Of a stretch of DNA of 64,000 bases, positions 1 through 8,480 are shown one piece after another. The notes under the pieces were generated by a model, which was given only the letters and a program-made list of their open reading frames with translations, was not told the origin of the DNA and did no database searches. The translations under genes and the position numbers were made by a program. The stretch is from Allobosea sp. BK604 (GTDB taxonomy: Bacteria; Pseudomonadota; Alphaproteobacteria; Rhizobiales; Beijerinckiaceae): assembly GCF_004341515.1 (NCBI RefSeq), contig NZ_SLZF01000016.1, positions 62,001 to 126,000 on the forward strand, written 5' to 3'. How positions within the stretch are numbered: position 1 is the stretch's first letter; the number at the start of each line of letters is the position of its first letter.

Positions 1-245
1 CGATTGACCGCCATGCTGCGATCGCGGAACGGGGCGGGCTGGATAGGCTGCAAGATCGTGGATGCTGTCACCACAGAAATCAGATGCTCCTCGTTGGACG
101 AGTCCCGGGCGATCGCTGACGAGCGGGCGGGCGGCGAAACCTGAGTGATGGTGCTCACCCAGGCCGCCCGACCGTTGTGAACAGGCAGGACTTCTTTCAG
201 CCCTGGACGGCAGCGCTGCCGAGCGAACACAGCTAAGATAACCGC
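1..245. other. no supported gene at left window edge
   Basis: Frame 1 on the plus strand stays open from base 1 to a TGA at 142-144 (47 codons), so the tail of a gene starting outside the window is possible. The peptide has no motif I recognise. The remaining bases up to the exonuclease start show no convincing promoter. Confidence 0.2.
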
Positions 246-1235
246 ATGAAACTGGCATCTACCCAAATCGACCTGTTCGACGACGACCCTGGCTATCGGC
301 AGACACCACGCCCGGCGCCGAGAAAACGCCGGCCCGATCCCGCTTCGCCTTCACCGGGCGATGATGAAGCGGCCGCGCAAAGGCTGGAGCAGACCGGGCT
401 CTTCAAGGTGCTGCGCAAGCTCGTGCCTCGCCCGATCGTTCCGCGCGCGCTCAGCCCTTACCCGAAGCTCGCGGTGCTGGTGGATACCGAAACCACGGGC
501 CTGCACCATACGCGGGACGAGATCATCGAGATCGGCGCGGTGAGCTTCACCTATGGCGACGATGGGGCGATCGGGGATGTCGTCGGAGTCTACAGCGGCC
601 TCCGCCAGCCATCGGCGCCGATCCCGGCGGAGATTACCCGGCTGACCGGTATTTCGGACGAGATGGTCGCCGGTCAGGCCATCGATCTCGCGGCGCTCGA
701 TGCGCTCATCGAGCCGGCGGATCTCGTCATCGCCCATAATGCCGCGTTCGACCGTCCGTTCTGCGAGGGGCTTTCGCCCATCTTCGCCGCGAAGGCCTGG
801 GCCTGCTCCGTCAAGGAGATCAGCTGGGCCGGGCTGGGCTTCGAAGGCAACAAGCTCGGATACCTCGTCGGTCAATCCGGCCTGTTCCATGAAGGTCATC
901 GCGCGACGGATGATTGCCATGCCCTCCTGGAGGTCCTGGCCAGACCGGCAGGGCCGGGCGGCGCGCGGCCGTTCGCGGAGCTGTTGCGATCGAGCCTGCG
1001 CAGCCGCATTCGCATCTACGCCGAGAACGCGCCCTTCGACATGAAAGACCAGCTCAAGGCGAGGGGCTACCGCTGGTCGGACGGGACTGACGGGCGGCCG
1101 CGAGCCTGGTGGATCGAACTCGACGAGGAGCTCCATGACGACGAGCTCCGATATCTTCGCAGCGACATCTACCGCTGGAAGGACGCCGAGCCCCTGACGC
1201 AACGACTGACGGCGCTTGATCGGTTTCGGGCCTGA
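246..1235 (+). CDS. DEDDh-family 3'-5' exonuclease
   Basis: A 329-residue exonuclease of the DnaQ (DNA polymerase III epsilon)/RNase T superfamily, expected to remove nucleotides from 3' ends using two metal ions. The exonuclease core covers about residues 76-232. Exo I is VDTETTG with D80 and E82, Exo II is HNAAFDRPF with D169, and Exo III is HRATDD with H218 and D223, so all five DEDDh residues are present. About 70 proline- and arginine-rich residues precede the core, and a tryptophan-rich segment of about 85 residues follows it. This layout is longer than a stand-alone epsilon subunit, so a repair or RNA-processing exonuclease is more likely than the replicative proofreader. It is a single gene convergent with the anti-sigma gene, 15 bp away. 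Confidence 0.9.
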   Translation: MKLASTQIDLFDDDPGYRQTPRPAPRKRRPDPASPSPGDDEAAAQRLEQTGLFKVLRKLVPRPIVPRALSPYPKLAVLVDTETTGLHHTRDEIIEIGAVSFTYGDDGAIGDVVGVYSGLRQPSAPIPAEITRLTGISDEMVAGQAIDLAALDALIEPADLVIAHNAAFDRPFCEGLSPIFAAKAWACSVKEISWAGLGFEGNKLGYLVGQSGLFHEGHRATDDCHALLEVLARPAGPGGARPFAELLRSSLRSRIRIYAENAPFDMKDQLKARGYRWSDGTDGRPRAWWIELDEELHDDELRYLRSDIYRWKDAEPLTQRLTALDRFRA

Positions 1236-1250
1236 GAAACGCGAAATGCC

Positions 1251-2030
1251 CTAAGCCGGCGCCTTGAGCTGCCGGCGCATCTCGTCCGCGATCCGCCGCA
1301 GGCTGCCGGCCTCGAGCTGGCCGACCACGCTGTGGCCGAGGCCGTTATCGGCCCAGCCGAAGCCGCTCACGGCATCGACGCTGCCCGGAAGCATCGGTTC
1401 GCCCGAGCCATTCGCCAGGGGGCGGCTGAGCATGACCAGCCGCGTGCCGCGATCATCGTCATACATGAACAGCGCCGCCGGGCCGTGCGCCGTCGCGACG
1501 ATCCGCCCGCCCATGAAGCGGTAGCCGGAGGCCGCGAGGTCCGGGGCCGCGATCGCTCGTCCGACGCGCTGCGAGACCCAGGCCGAGAGCTGTGTGCGGT
1601 CGTCGGCGCGGATCTCGACGGGGCGCACGAGGTCCGGCGCATAGACCGCCCAGCTGGCCGCGGCCTCGCTGGTGAGGGCCGCCAGGCCCTCGCGCGAAGG
1701 CTGTGACAGGCCGCGCAGGGACCAGCCGCCGAGGCCGCCAAGTGCGACGAGGACGATCGCGGCGGCCGCGGCGGCCCAGCGCGGCAACCGCGCCGGCCGC
1801 CGCCGCGCCGCGATGAGGCGGGCAATGTCCAGCTCGGCAGGCACGGGCTCCTCCGCGATCGGAGCCAGGGCGGCGCGCAGCATGTCGCGCTGCTCGGCCA
1901 TGCCCGCGACGCGCCGTGCGACATCGGGGTGACCGTCCAGATAGGTCGCGACCTCGCGCCGGCGCCCGGCATCGAGCGTCTCGTCGATGAAGCCGTGGAG
2001 GTCGTCTTCGGTGATCGGGCGCTGGCTCAC
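1251..2030 (-). CDS. membrane anti-sigma factor, partner of the adjacent ECF sigma
   Basis: A 259-residue protein whose start overlaps the end of the ECF sigma gene by 4 bp, the usual arrangement for a cognate anti-sigma factor. Residues 1-50 form a small helical domain beginning RPITEDDLHGFID, which resembles the N-terminal domain of alphaproteobacterial anti-sigma proteins. It lacks the Cys pair of zinc-binding ZAS domains, so direct thiol redox sensing looks unlikely. One transmembrane helix is visible at about residues 84-107 (Ala- and Val-rich, followed by GGWSLRG). The C-terminal half of about 150 residues would then face the periplasm and act as the sensor part. It probably holds the sigma factor at the membrane until a periplasmic signal arrives. 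The signal itself cannot be read from the sequence. Confidence 0.85.
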   Translation of the reverse strand: MSQRPITEDDLHGFIDETLDAGRRREVATYLDGHPDVARRVAGMAEQRDMLRAALAPIAEEPVPAELDIARLIAARRRPARLPRWAAAAAAIVLVALGGLGGWSLRGLSQPSREGLAALTSEAAASWAVYAPDLVRPVEIRADDRTQLSAWVSQRVGRAIAAPDLAASGYRFMGGRIVATAHGPAALFMYDDDRGTRLVMLSRPLANGSGEPMLPGSVDAVSGFGWADNGLGHSVVGQLEAGSLRRIADEMRRQLKAPA

Positions 2031-2554
2031 TTCACGCTCCGCAGATAGGGGCGGCCGGGTGGCCGCTGGGCTCCGTCCGACATCATGCCCTGCAGCCGCT
2101 CACGCGCTCGCGACAGGCGCGACATCACCGTGCCGACCGGGATATCGAGGGCCTTGGCGGTCTCGGCATAGGACAGCTCCTCCACCGTGACCAGCAACAG
2201 CACCGCGCGCTGCTCGTCGGGCAGCTGCGCCACCTTGGCGAGCAGGTCCTGGTAGCGCAGCCGGTCTTCCTGCCGCGCTGAAACCGCCAGTCCGGCCTCG
2301 CCCGCCGCCTCGATCTCGATATGAGGCGGCCGGCCCGCCGTGCGGCGCAGCCGCGTCATCGCCAGATTGTGCAGGATCGCGAACATCCAGCTGCGCGCAT
2401 CGCCGTCGGCCCGGCGCTGGTGCCAGCGGCCGATGGCGCGTTCCAGGCAATCCTGGACGAGATCGTCCGCCGCTGCGCGATCCCGGAGCAGGGCGCGCGC
2501 ATAGCGGCGCAGCGCCGGGATCAAGGGCTCGATATGGCGGATCATGTCGTCCAT
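2027..2554 (-). CDS. ECF-type RNA polymerase sigma factor
   Basis: A 175-residue sigma-70-family factor with only regions 2 and 4. Region 2 lies at about residues 10-75 (YARALLRDRAAADDLVQDC, then WMFAILHNLA). Region 4 lies at about residues 108-160 (LPDEQRAVLLL, then the helix-turn-helix YAETAKALDIPVGTVMSRL). Length and architecture are normal for an ECF sigma. It is the third gene of a minus-strand operon after DUF305 and the YVTN propeller (28-bp gap) and is coupled by overlap to the anti-sigma gene. Since its operon also encodes two exported proteins, it probably autoregulates and answers an envelope or metal signal; that part is inference. Confidence 0.93.
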   Translation of the reverse strand: MDDMIRHIEPLIPALRRYARALLRDRAAADDLVQDCLERAIGRWHQRRADGDARSWMFAILHNLAMTRLRRTAGRPPHIEIEAAGEAGLAVSARQEDRLRYQDLLAKVAQLPDEQRAVLLLVTVEELSYAETAKALDIPVGTVMSRLSRARERLQGMMSDGAQRPPGRPYLRSVK

Positions 2555-2582
2555 GACGATCCTCGGGGGAGCTGAGCCTGCT

Positions 2583-4034
2583 CTACCGGGCCTGCACCTG
2601 GACGATCGCGCCCGGAGCGTCCGCAGTTCCCTCCGTGATCACAAGATAGCGTTGCTGGCTGCGCGCGTCGCTCCTGACGATCTGGCGGATCGGGCCGGTG
2701 GCATTGACGATGGCCGAACCCGCCGGATTGCTCATGAAGGCGGAGAGCGGCTCCAGCGGCCCGCGCCCGTCACGGCTGCGCGCGAAGGCGAGCAGATAGG
2801 GCTTGCGCGGTTCGAGCCCGGTGACGGAGGCCTGCAGGATCTGCGTCAGGCCCTGATCGAACAAGGTCACGCTGGTTAGCGCGGCGCCGCCGGCCTTGGG
2901 CGGGGCGAGCACGAACTGGGCCGTCTTTCCGGAGAGGCCGAGCGGCTGCAATCCGGCGCTGCCATTGCCGTCGGGCACGGCATTCGGCACGTAGTTCACG
3001 GCTTGCGGCGCCTGGCCGATCGGGATCGTCGCGATGACCCTGTTGCTGAGCGTGTCGATCGCGGCGAGCGCATCGGCATTCTCGAGCCCGACATAGACGC
3101 GGCTGCCATCGCCCGAGGGCCAGACGCCGTGCGGAAGATTGCCGACGGGGATGGTCGCGACCTGTTCGAAACTGTCCGTGCGGAAGACCTTGATCTGGTT
3201 CAGCCCGCCGATCGTGACATAGGCGAAGCTGCCCCTGGCGTTGCGCACGAAATTGACGTGATTGGTGATCGGGCCGGTATCGATCGTCTTCAGCAGGTCG
3301 AAGGGCGGCTGCGCGTTGAAGACCTGGACCTTGCCGGTGTCCTTCAGCGTGAACCAGACCTGCGTCCCTTCCGGCGTCGCGGCGATATTCGGGCAGAACG
3401 GGCTGTCCTGCTTCACCCGGCCGACGATCTGGTGGTCGGCGACGGTGATCACCACGGTCTCGGGATTGAAGGACGAGCAGACATAGCCGTATGTCCCGTC
3501 CGGCGAGAAGATCTGCATGCCGGGTCCGGCCGGCACCTTGATCCGCGTCTTTTCCTCGAAGCTCTGGCCGTCGAGCACGGCGACATAATCCTCGCCGCGC
3601 ACGGTGACCCAGACCTCCTTGCCATCAGGGGTGAAGAAGGCCTCGTGCGGCGAGCGTCCGACATAGGTGGTGTGCTTCACCGCATTCGTGGCGGTGTCGA
3701 TGAAGGTGACCGCGTTCGAGCCGATCGAGACCACCGCGATGGTCTTGCGGTCCGGCGAGAAGCCCATGCCGTGGACGAGCACCTGGCCCTTGTAGAGCGG
3801 GCTGAAATTGCCGGGCTGGGGATCGCCGAGCCGGATCACGCCCAGCAGCGTGTTCGAGGCGGGATCGGTGACCGAGACCGTGTTGGAGAACTGCTCGGCG
3901 GCGTAGACACGGTCCCGGCTGCTCAGCGGGATATCGGGAGCACCGGCGGCCGAGGGCGCCTGTCCGGCCAGGGCCGGAAGCGAGCAGGCGAGAAATGTCC
4001 CCGCCAGCAGGCAGGCAAGACGATTGCGGGTCAT
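2583..4034 (-). CDS. exported YVTN-type beta-propeller protein
   Basis: A 483-residue secreted protein. I place the start at 4034 (MTRNRLACLLAG), which gives a clear signal peptide ending near ALAGQ. The open frame runs 70 codons further upstream, but that part is Arg/Ser-rich and overlaps the DUF305 gene. Residues about 40-370 carry repeated propeller blades of the YNCE/YVTN type (for example NTVSVTDPASNTLLGVI, NAVTFIDTATNAV, DALAAIDTLSNRVIATI). The last 110 residues form a separate beta-rich domain. Such propellers are usually periplasmic or extracellular scaffolds or binding proteins with no fixed enzymatic role. It lies 13 bp downstream of DUF305 and 28 bp upstream of the ECF sigma gene, so it is probably part of the same stress regulon. 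Confidence 0.88.
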   Translation of the reverse strand: MTRNRLACLLAGTFLACSLPALAGQAPSAAGAPDIPLSSRDRVYAAEQFSNTVSVTDPASNTLLGVIRLGDPQPGNFSPLYKGQVLVHGMGFSPDRKTIAVVSIGSNAVTFIDTATNAVKHTTYVGRSPHEAFFTPDGKEVWVTVRGEDYVAVLDGQSFEEKTRIKVPAGPGMQIFSPDGTYGYVCSSFNPETVVITVADHQIVGRVKQDSPFCPNIAATPEGTQVWFTLKDTGKVQVFNAQPPFDLLKTIDTGPITNHVNFVRNARGSFAYVTIGGLNQIKVFRTDSFEQVATIPVGNLPHGVWPSGDGSRVYVGLENADALAAIDTLSNRVIATIPIGQAPQAVNYVPNAVPDGNGSAGLQPLGLSGKTAQFVLAPPKAGGAALTSVTLFDQGLTQILQASVTGLEPRKPYLLAFARSRDGRGPLEPLSAFMSNPAGSAIVNATGPIRQIVRSDARSQQRYLVITEGTADAPGAIVQVQAR

Positions 4035-4047
4035 GGCGATCTGGCTC

Positions 4048-4539
4048 CTATTTCGTCGGCATTGCGCCATGGTCGTGCGCGGGCTGCGTCGAGCGCTCCG
4101 TCGAGACCTGCGTCGAGACCTGGGTCGGGGCAGGGGTCGATGGCGGCAAGGGCTGCCCGAGCGCGAGCCGCATCGCTGCGATCTCCTGCTGCTGCGTGAC
4201 GATGATCTCCTGGGCCAGCCGCCGGATCTGCTCGTTCTTGCCATGGCGCAGCACGGCGAGCGCCATGTCGATCGCGCCTTGATGATGAGGGATCATCATC
4301 GCGACGAAATCGGCATCGACGTCGCCGGTCGGCCTGGCCGCCATGTCCGCCATCATCTTGTCCATGGCTGCAGCGTTTTCCGCGAGGAAGGCAGCTTCGG
4401 CGGGGATGGCCGCAGCCGGTGACGGCGCTTCGCTGGCGGCATGATGATGCTGGCCCTCATGAGCTTTGACGCCAAGCGGCGCGGCGAAGCTCAGGGCCGC
4501 GGCCAGGAGGCAGGCCGCAAGGTGCGGGGAGGCATTCAT
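4048..4539 (-). CDS. DUF305 exported protein with His/Met-rich metal-type motifs
   Basis: A 163-residue protein with a signal peptide (about residues 1-26, ending GVKAHE), a His-rich stretch HEGQHHH, and the DUF305 core at about residues 50-125 with the family hallmark MMIPHHQGAIDMA. DUF305 proteins are ferritin-like helical proteins, often found next to copper genes, and the His and Met residues suggest metal binding. The C-terminal 35 residues are Pro/Thr/Gln-rich with a short repeat (TQVSTQVST) and look disordered. It is the first gene of the operon with the YVTN propeller, ECF sigma and anti-sigma. A copper or oxidative signal for the sigma factor is plausible but not shown. Confidence 0.88.
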   Translation of the reverse strand: MNASPHLAACLLAAALSFAAPLGVKAHEGQHHHAASEAPSPAAAIPAEAAFLAENAAAMDKMMADMAARPTGDVDADFVAMMIPHHQGAIDMALAVLRHGKNEQIRRLAQEIIVTQQQEIAAMRLALGQPLPPSTPAPTQVSTQVSTERSTQPAHDHGAMPTK

Positions 4540-4640
4540 GATCCGGCTCCTCTCGAGAAGGGTTCTTCCAGGGTGGACTCGGACCGGGTCCGATTATTCC
4601 AGGAGCATCCCGTTTCTTTTCCGGGATGCCCGGACAGGGT
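4540..4640 (-). promoter_or_regulatory. probable promoter region of the DUF305-YVTN-sigma operon
   Basis: Upstream of the DUF305 start the minus strand carries GAGAGGAG as ribosome-binding site, and further up GGAATAATCGGAC overlapping the odd palindrome CGGACCCGGTCCG (4580-4592). A second inverted repeat, GCATCCCG/CGGGATGC, lies at 4605-4629 with a 9-base loop. A GGAATAA-type element upstream of an ECF operon could be the sigma factor's own -35 box, but I cannot confirm it. Confidence 0.3.
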
Positions 4641-4800
4641 ATTGCGTCCGCGACGACGGGCGCGGTGCCCGGTTGCCGTCCGACCACGTTCGGGATTGGT
4701 GATGCGGACCATGTGAGGCGCCTTGCCGCTCGGCATTTTCGCCGTCGTGGCGGTCGACCGAGCCCCGACAGGCGAGGGCATATCCGATGCGCCAAGGAAA

Positions 4801-4821
4801 GGGGGCCGCTCAGCGGCCCCC
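4801..4821 (-). terminator. GC-rich hairpin after the small secreted protein gene
   Basis: A perfect inverted repeat GGGGGCCGCT/AGCGGCCCCC with almost no loop (effectively 8-9 paired bases). On the minus strand it is followed by TTTCC. It sits 16 bp past the stop of the gene ending at 4838. Confidence 0.6.
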
Positions 4822-4837
4822 CTCCGACAAGGCGATG

Positions 4838-5065
4838 TCAGCCGTGCTTGGAAGTCCCAGCCCCGGCGCGAAGACCCGCGACCTGCTGCCGCTGCAGACG
4901 GAGCTGCTGATGATAGGCACGGTACTGCGCCTGTTCTGCCAACGCGCGCTGATTGGCGGCGTTGTCGAACAGAATACTGCGCGCGCCGAGTTCCGTTGCC
5001 TGGGCTATTCCAGATCCGGAAAGCACCAGAAGTCCAGCGAACAGGATCATCTTGCGATTAAGCAT
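4838..5065 (-). CDS. small secreted protein of unknown function
   Basis: A 75-residue protein beginning MLNRKMILFAGLLVLSGSG with a signal peptide cleaved near AQATE. The start at 5065 is chosen because AAAGGAGA lies just upstream; the longer frame to 5101 has no such site. The mature part of about 50 residues is Gln-, Ala- and Arg-rich (NQRALAEQAQYRAY, LRLQRQQ) and probably helical. I recognise no family. It stands alone, with a terminator hairpin downstream and about 220 bp of non-coding DNA upstream before the palindromic repeats. Confidence 0.65.
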   Translation of the reverse strand: MLNRKMILFAGLLVLSGSGIAQATELGARSILFDNAANQRALAEQAQYRAYHQQLRLQRQQVAGLRAGAGTSKHG

Positions 5066-5288
5066 GATAGTTCTCCTTTGGTTACTTGGCGAAGCCAACA
5101 TGGTCGCGCTTGCTGGGCGGGATAAGTATCTCTGCGTATGGGCCCCTCATACCTGCGTATGACCATCGGTTTCGCCGATCGGCAGCGCGCCCGGCGTGTT
5201 CTGCTGATCTGCTCCGGCTTCATGGCGCGGAGCTTCCCTGGCCGGCGATTCACGTCGATGGCTCGCTCGGTCGGGGCGATGGTCTAAC

Positions 5289-5395
5289 GCATTTTCTTTG
5301 CGCGAACCGGTGTCCACTTCGCGCGAAAATGCCCTATCGATCTGCTTTGTCGCATTTTCTTTGCGCGAACCGGTACCCACTTCGCGCGAAAATGC
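5289..5395. repeat. two copies of a 44-bp palindromic repeat (E2)
   Basis: Two 44-bp imperfect palindromes lie at 5289-5332 and 5352-5395, each running from GCATTTTC to GAAAATGC around the core ACCGGT. The same element recurs at 41167-41477 and 46874-46917. Read on the minus strand, the second copy starts one base after the TAG stop of the IclR gene. Confidence 0.9.
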
Positions 5396-5396
5396 T

Positions 5397-6203
5397 CTAG
5401 TCGACGCTCGCGTCGCTCGGCTCCTGCTGCCGGACCGACCGCGCCAGCCAGACGAGCCTGGGGCCGATTTCGTTGACCAGCTGCTCCTCGCTGAGCGAGT
5501 AGGCCGGCGCACCGCAGATCAGGCCGTAGACCTGGTCGCCGGGGCGCGTGAACACCGGCACGCCGACCGTGTGCACGCCGCTCTCGAACGCGCCGATGCT
5601 GACGCAGAAGCCGCGCACGCGCACATCCTCGCGGGCCCGCTCGATATGGCCGACGAGCCTGGGCGACAATTCCTGCTCGGCGCGCCGCAATTCGTCCATC
5701 GTGCGCGCAAAGCCCGGCTCGTCCAGACCGGCGAGATAGCCCCAGCCCATGGCCGACCGCATGATCGGCAGGGAGGAGCCGACATCGAAGCGGAACGGAA
5801 CCGGCGCCGGTCCCTTGCTGCATTCGACATAGACCATCTCGCGGCCATGGCGGGCGCCGAGCGCGACCGAGGCGGCGTATTTGTCGGCGAGGTCGCGCAT
5901 GCCCGGCCGAAGCTGGGAGCGCAGCGAGATGCCGCCGAGAAACGCCTGGCCGAAGCCAAGGACGGCCGGCGTCAGGCCGTAGGCCTGCGAACTCGCGTCG
6001 TAGCCGAGATAGCCGAGCGCGACGAGGCTGCCGGTCAGCCGCGAGACCGATGACGGCGGGATGCCGGTCCGCCTTGCGATCTCCTGGTTGCGCAGCGGCG
6101 GATCGCCGGCCTGGAACGCCCTGAGCACCTCGAGGCCGCGCGCGAGCGGGGCGATCACGGCGCTGTCGCTGTCGATGGTCGGGTTGAGTCTCGGTCGTGC
6201 CAT
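5397..6203 (-). CDS. IclR-family transcriptional regulator
   Basis: A 268-residue regulator with an N-terminal winged helix-turn-helix at about residues 20-80 (APLARGLEVLRAFQ, then NQEIARRTGIPPSSVSRLTGSL) and a C-terminal IclR effector domain at about 95-255. The start at 6203 (MARPRLN) is preferred; a Met six codons upstream is possible. The same frame runs open for more than 2.7 kb antisense to the neighbouring ABC genes, but that extension is a GC artefact. It is divergent from the PotABCD-like importer and hyuAB operon and almost certainly controls it through the operator between them. IclR proteins may activate or repress. The stop codon abuts a 44-bp palindromic repeat. Confidence 0.92.
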   Translation of the reverse strand: MARPRLNPTIDSDSAVIAPLARGLEVLRAFQAGDPPLRNQEIARRTGIPPSSVSRLTGSLVALGYLGYDASSQAYGLTPAVLGFGQAFLGGISLRSQLRPGMRDLADKYAASVALGARHGREMVYVECSKGPAPVPFRFDVGSSLPIMRSAMGWGYLAGLDEPGFARTMDELRRAEQELSPRLVGHIERAREDVRVRGFCVSIGAFESGVHTVGVPVFTRPGDQVYGLICGAPAYSLSEEQLVNEIGPRLVWLARSVRQQEPSDASVD

Positions 6204-6215
6204 GTGGGTTCTATA

Positions 6216-6245
6216 TTCCATAATACGGAAAATAAAAACCGTATT
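6216..6245. promoter_or_regulatory. candidate IclR operator in the divergent promoter
   Basis: Two overlapping symmetric elements lie in an AT-rich gap of about 100 bp. TTCCATAATACGGAA (6216-6230) is a 15-bp near-palindrome, and AATACGG (6222-6228) is repeated inverted as CCGTATT (6239-6245) across 10 bases. Placement between the IclR gene and the operon supports an operator role. Confidence 0.55.
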
Positions 6246-6305
6246 GTCGAATTTAATTTCAGTGATACGCTGCTTGCACAAGAACGACATATGAGGGGTT
6301 TTGCC

Positions 6306-7376
6306 ATGCTTGATACGCATAATCGCGGGGCTGGCCTCGCGCCGAGCAGAAGGCGGTTTCTTGCAGGGGCCGGCGCGACCGTCGCCTTGAGCTTTTCGGT
6401 CAAGGGGGCAGCCGCAGCCAGCCCGGCCTTCACGGTCATGACCGTCGGCGGCACCTGGGGCGATGCCATCCGCAAGATCATCTGCGAGCCTTTCGCGGCC
6501 AAGCATGGCCTGACCCTCGCCTTCGACAACCGGCCGAACGCCCAGCAGCTCGCCGTCCTGCAGGCGAGCCGCGGCAAGCCGACGATCGACACGGTCGAAC
6601 TCGGCGGCCCCCGGCTCGGCCAGGCGGTCTCGCTCGGCCTGATCGACAAGATCGACCCCAGGCTGGCGCCGAATCTCAACCGCGTCTTCGCGTCGCTGAG
6701 GAATGAATACTGGGCCGCCCGCTCGATCGCTCCCTGGGTGATGGCCTTCGACAAGCGCGTCTTCTCCCGCGAGGAGGTCGAGAAGCGCGGCTGGTCGGTG
6801 CTGCTCGATCCCAAGGTGAAGGGCCGCGTCGCCATCCCGAATTTCGGCTGGATGGGCGAGATGTGGCTGAACTCGGTCAACCAGGGCGCCGGTGGCAGCT
6901 ATGACAAGCTCGATCCCGCCTTCGAGCTCGCCTCCAAGGCCATCAAGCAGAATGGCGGCGTGGTGATGATCTCCAACGATCAGGGCCTCAAGCTGTTCAC
7001 CACCGGCGAGATCGTCGCCGCGCCGTTCTGGAGCGGCCGCACGCTCGAATTGCAGCGCAAGGGCGTGCCGCTCGAATTCGCCTATGTGAAGGGCTGGAGC
7101 CCGTACGGCTTCGGCTTCAGCGTGGTTTCGGGCGTGTCGCGGCCGGAGCTCAGCCAGCAATTCGTCGATTTCTCGCTCTCGGACGAGCCGCAGCTGACCT
7201 TCGCGCGCCAGTTCGCCTATGTGCCGACCCTGCAGGACCTGAAGGTCCCGGACGACATGCCCGACTCCAAGGTCCCGCCCGCCGCCTTCGATCTCGCCGC
7301 CAATCTCGACTACACCCAGGTCGCGCGCTTCTCCGACGCCAGTCTCGAGCGATGGAACAAGGAGGTCGTCGGCTGA
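6306..7376 (+). CDS. Tat-exported ABC substrate-binding protein (spermidine/putrescine type)
   Basis: A 356-residue periplasmic binding protein that would deliver the solute to the permeases encoded downstream. The start at 6306 is chosen for GAGGGG seven bases upstream; the frame is open to 6204. The signal peptide has a twin-arginine motif (PSRRRFLAGAG, about residues 15-25) and a cleavage region near AAAASPAF, so export folded through Tat is likely. The fold matches the PotD/AfuA group (FTVMTVGGTWGDAIRK at the start of the mature part). The ligand cannot be read from the sequence. The neighbouring hyuAB genes suggest a cyclic amide, lactam or similar compound. It is the first gene of the operon 6306-14183. 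Confidence 0.88.
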   Translation: MLDTHNRGAGLAPSRRRFLAGAGATVALSFSVKGAAAASPAFTVMTVGGTWGDAIRKIICEPFAAKHGLTLAFDNRPNAQQLAVLQASRGKPTIDTVELGGPRLGQAVSLGLIDKIDPRLAPNLNRVFASLRNEYWAARSIAPWVMAFDKRVFSREEVEKRGWSVLLDPKVKGRVAIPNFGWMGEMWLNSVNQGAGGSYDKLDPAFELASKAIKQNGGVVMISNDQGLKLFTTGEIVAAPFWSGRTLELQRKGVPLEFAYVKGWSPYGFGFSVVSGVSRPELSQQFVDFSLSDEPQLTFARQFAYVPTLQDLKVPDDMPDSKVPPAAFDLAANLDYTQVARFSDASLERWNKEVVG

Positions 7377-7388
7377 CGGCGCACCGCC

Positions 7389-8477
7389 ATGATCGAGCTT
7401 GAGGCCATCGGCAAGCGCTTCGGCGCGGTCGATGCGGTGAAATCCGTCTCGCTGACCATTGCCGAGGGCGAGTTCGTCTCGCTGCTCGGCCCGTCCGGCT
7501 GCGGCAAGACCACGACGCTGCGCATCATCGCCGGCTTCGAGAGCCCGACCTCGGGCAGCCTGCGGATCGGCGGGCGCGACATGGCCGAGGTGCCGGTGGA
7601 GCGCCGCGGCCTCAGCATGGTCTTCCAGAACTACGCGCTGTTCCCGCATTTGAGCGTGTTCGAGAATGTCGCCTTCGGGCTGCGCCTGAAGCGTGTCGCC
7701 AAGGCCGAGCTCGAAACGCGGGTGCGCAAGGCGCTGGACCAGGTCGGCCTCGCCAATCTCGGCGAGCGCTCGCCGCGCCAGCTCTCGGGCGGCCAGCAGC
7801 AGCGCGTCTCCCTGGCGCGCGGCCTCGTGGTCAATCCCAAGGTCCTGCTCATGGACGAGCCCTTGTCCAATCTCGACCTGAAGCTGCGCGAGCAGCTGCG
7901 CGACGAGATCAGGGCGCTGCAGCGCAGCCTCGGCATGACCGCCGTCTACGTCACCCACGACCAGGGCGAGGCGATGGCGATGTCGGACCGCATCGCCGTG
8001 ATGCATGGCGGCGGCATCGAGCAGGTCGGCCTGCCGCGCGAGATCTACGAGCGCCCGAGCACCAGTTTCGTCGCGAGCTTCATCGGCCAGTGCAACCTGC
8101 TGCCGGGCACGCTCGACGGCAGCGGCGGGCTGTTCCGCACGCCGCGGGGCGTCGCCCTGCGCGTTGCCGGAACAAGGCCGTCCGCAGCCAAGGGCCTGCG
8201 CCTCGCGATCCGCCCGGAAACCGTGCGCTTCGTCGCAAGCAGCGAGCGCAACAACGCCGGCAGCGACAACCTGATCTCGGGCCAGGTCACCGACATCGTC
8301 TATCTCGGCGACATCGCGCAGGTCTCGGTGGCGATGGCGGCGGCCGGCGGCGTGGCGGAGACGCTCGACGCGGCCTGGCGCATCGTCCGCGGCGAGCCGC
8401 TCCCCGAGATCGGCGACAGCGTGCGCCTCGCGGTGGCGACGGCGGACTGCATTCCCGTCTTCGACAGGGACGCCTGA
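7389..8477 (+). CDS. ABC importer ATPase, PotA-like
   Basis: A 362-residue ATP-binding subunit. Walker A is GPSGCGKT (34-41), the signature is LSGGQ (132-136), Walker B is LLMDEP (153-158), and the H-loop lies in YVTHDQGEAMAMSD. The C-terminal 120 residues form the TOBE regulatory domain typical of MalK/PotA ATPases. It powers uptake together with the two permeases directly downstream (3-bp gap, then overlaps). All catalytic motifs are intact and the length is normal. Confidence 0.95.
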   Translation: MIELEAIGKRFGAVDAVKSVSLTIAEGEFVSLLGPSGCGKTTTLRIIAGFESPTSGSLRIGGRDMAEVPVERRGLSMVFQNYALFPHLSVFENVAFGLRLKRVAKAELETRVRKALDQVGLANLGERSPRQLSGGQQQRVSLARGLVVNPKVLLMDEPLSNLDLKLREQLRDEIRALQRSLGMTAVYVTHDQGEAMAMSDRIAVMHGGGIEQVGLPREIYERPSTSFVASFIGQCNLLPGTLDGSGGLFRTPRGVALRVAGTRPSAAKGLRLAIRPETVRFVASSERNNAGSDNLISGQVTDIVYLGDIAQVSVAMAAAGGVAETLDAAWRIVRGEPLPEIGDSVRLAVATADCIPVFDRDA

Positions 8478-8480
8478 GCC

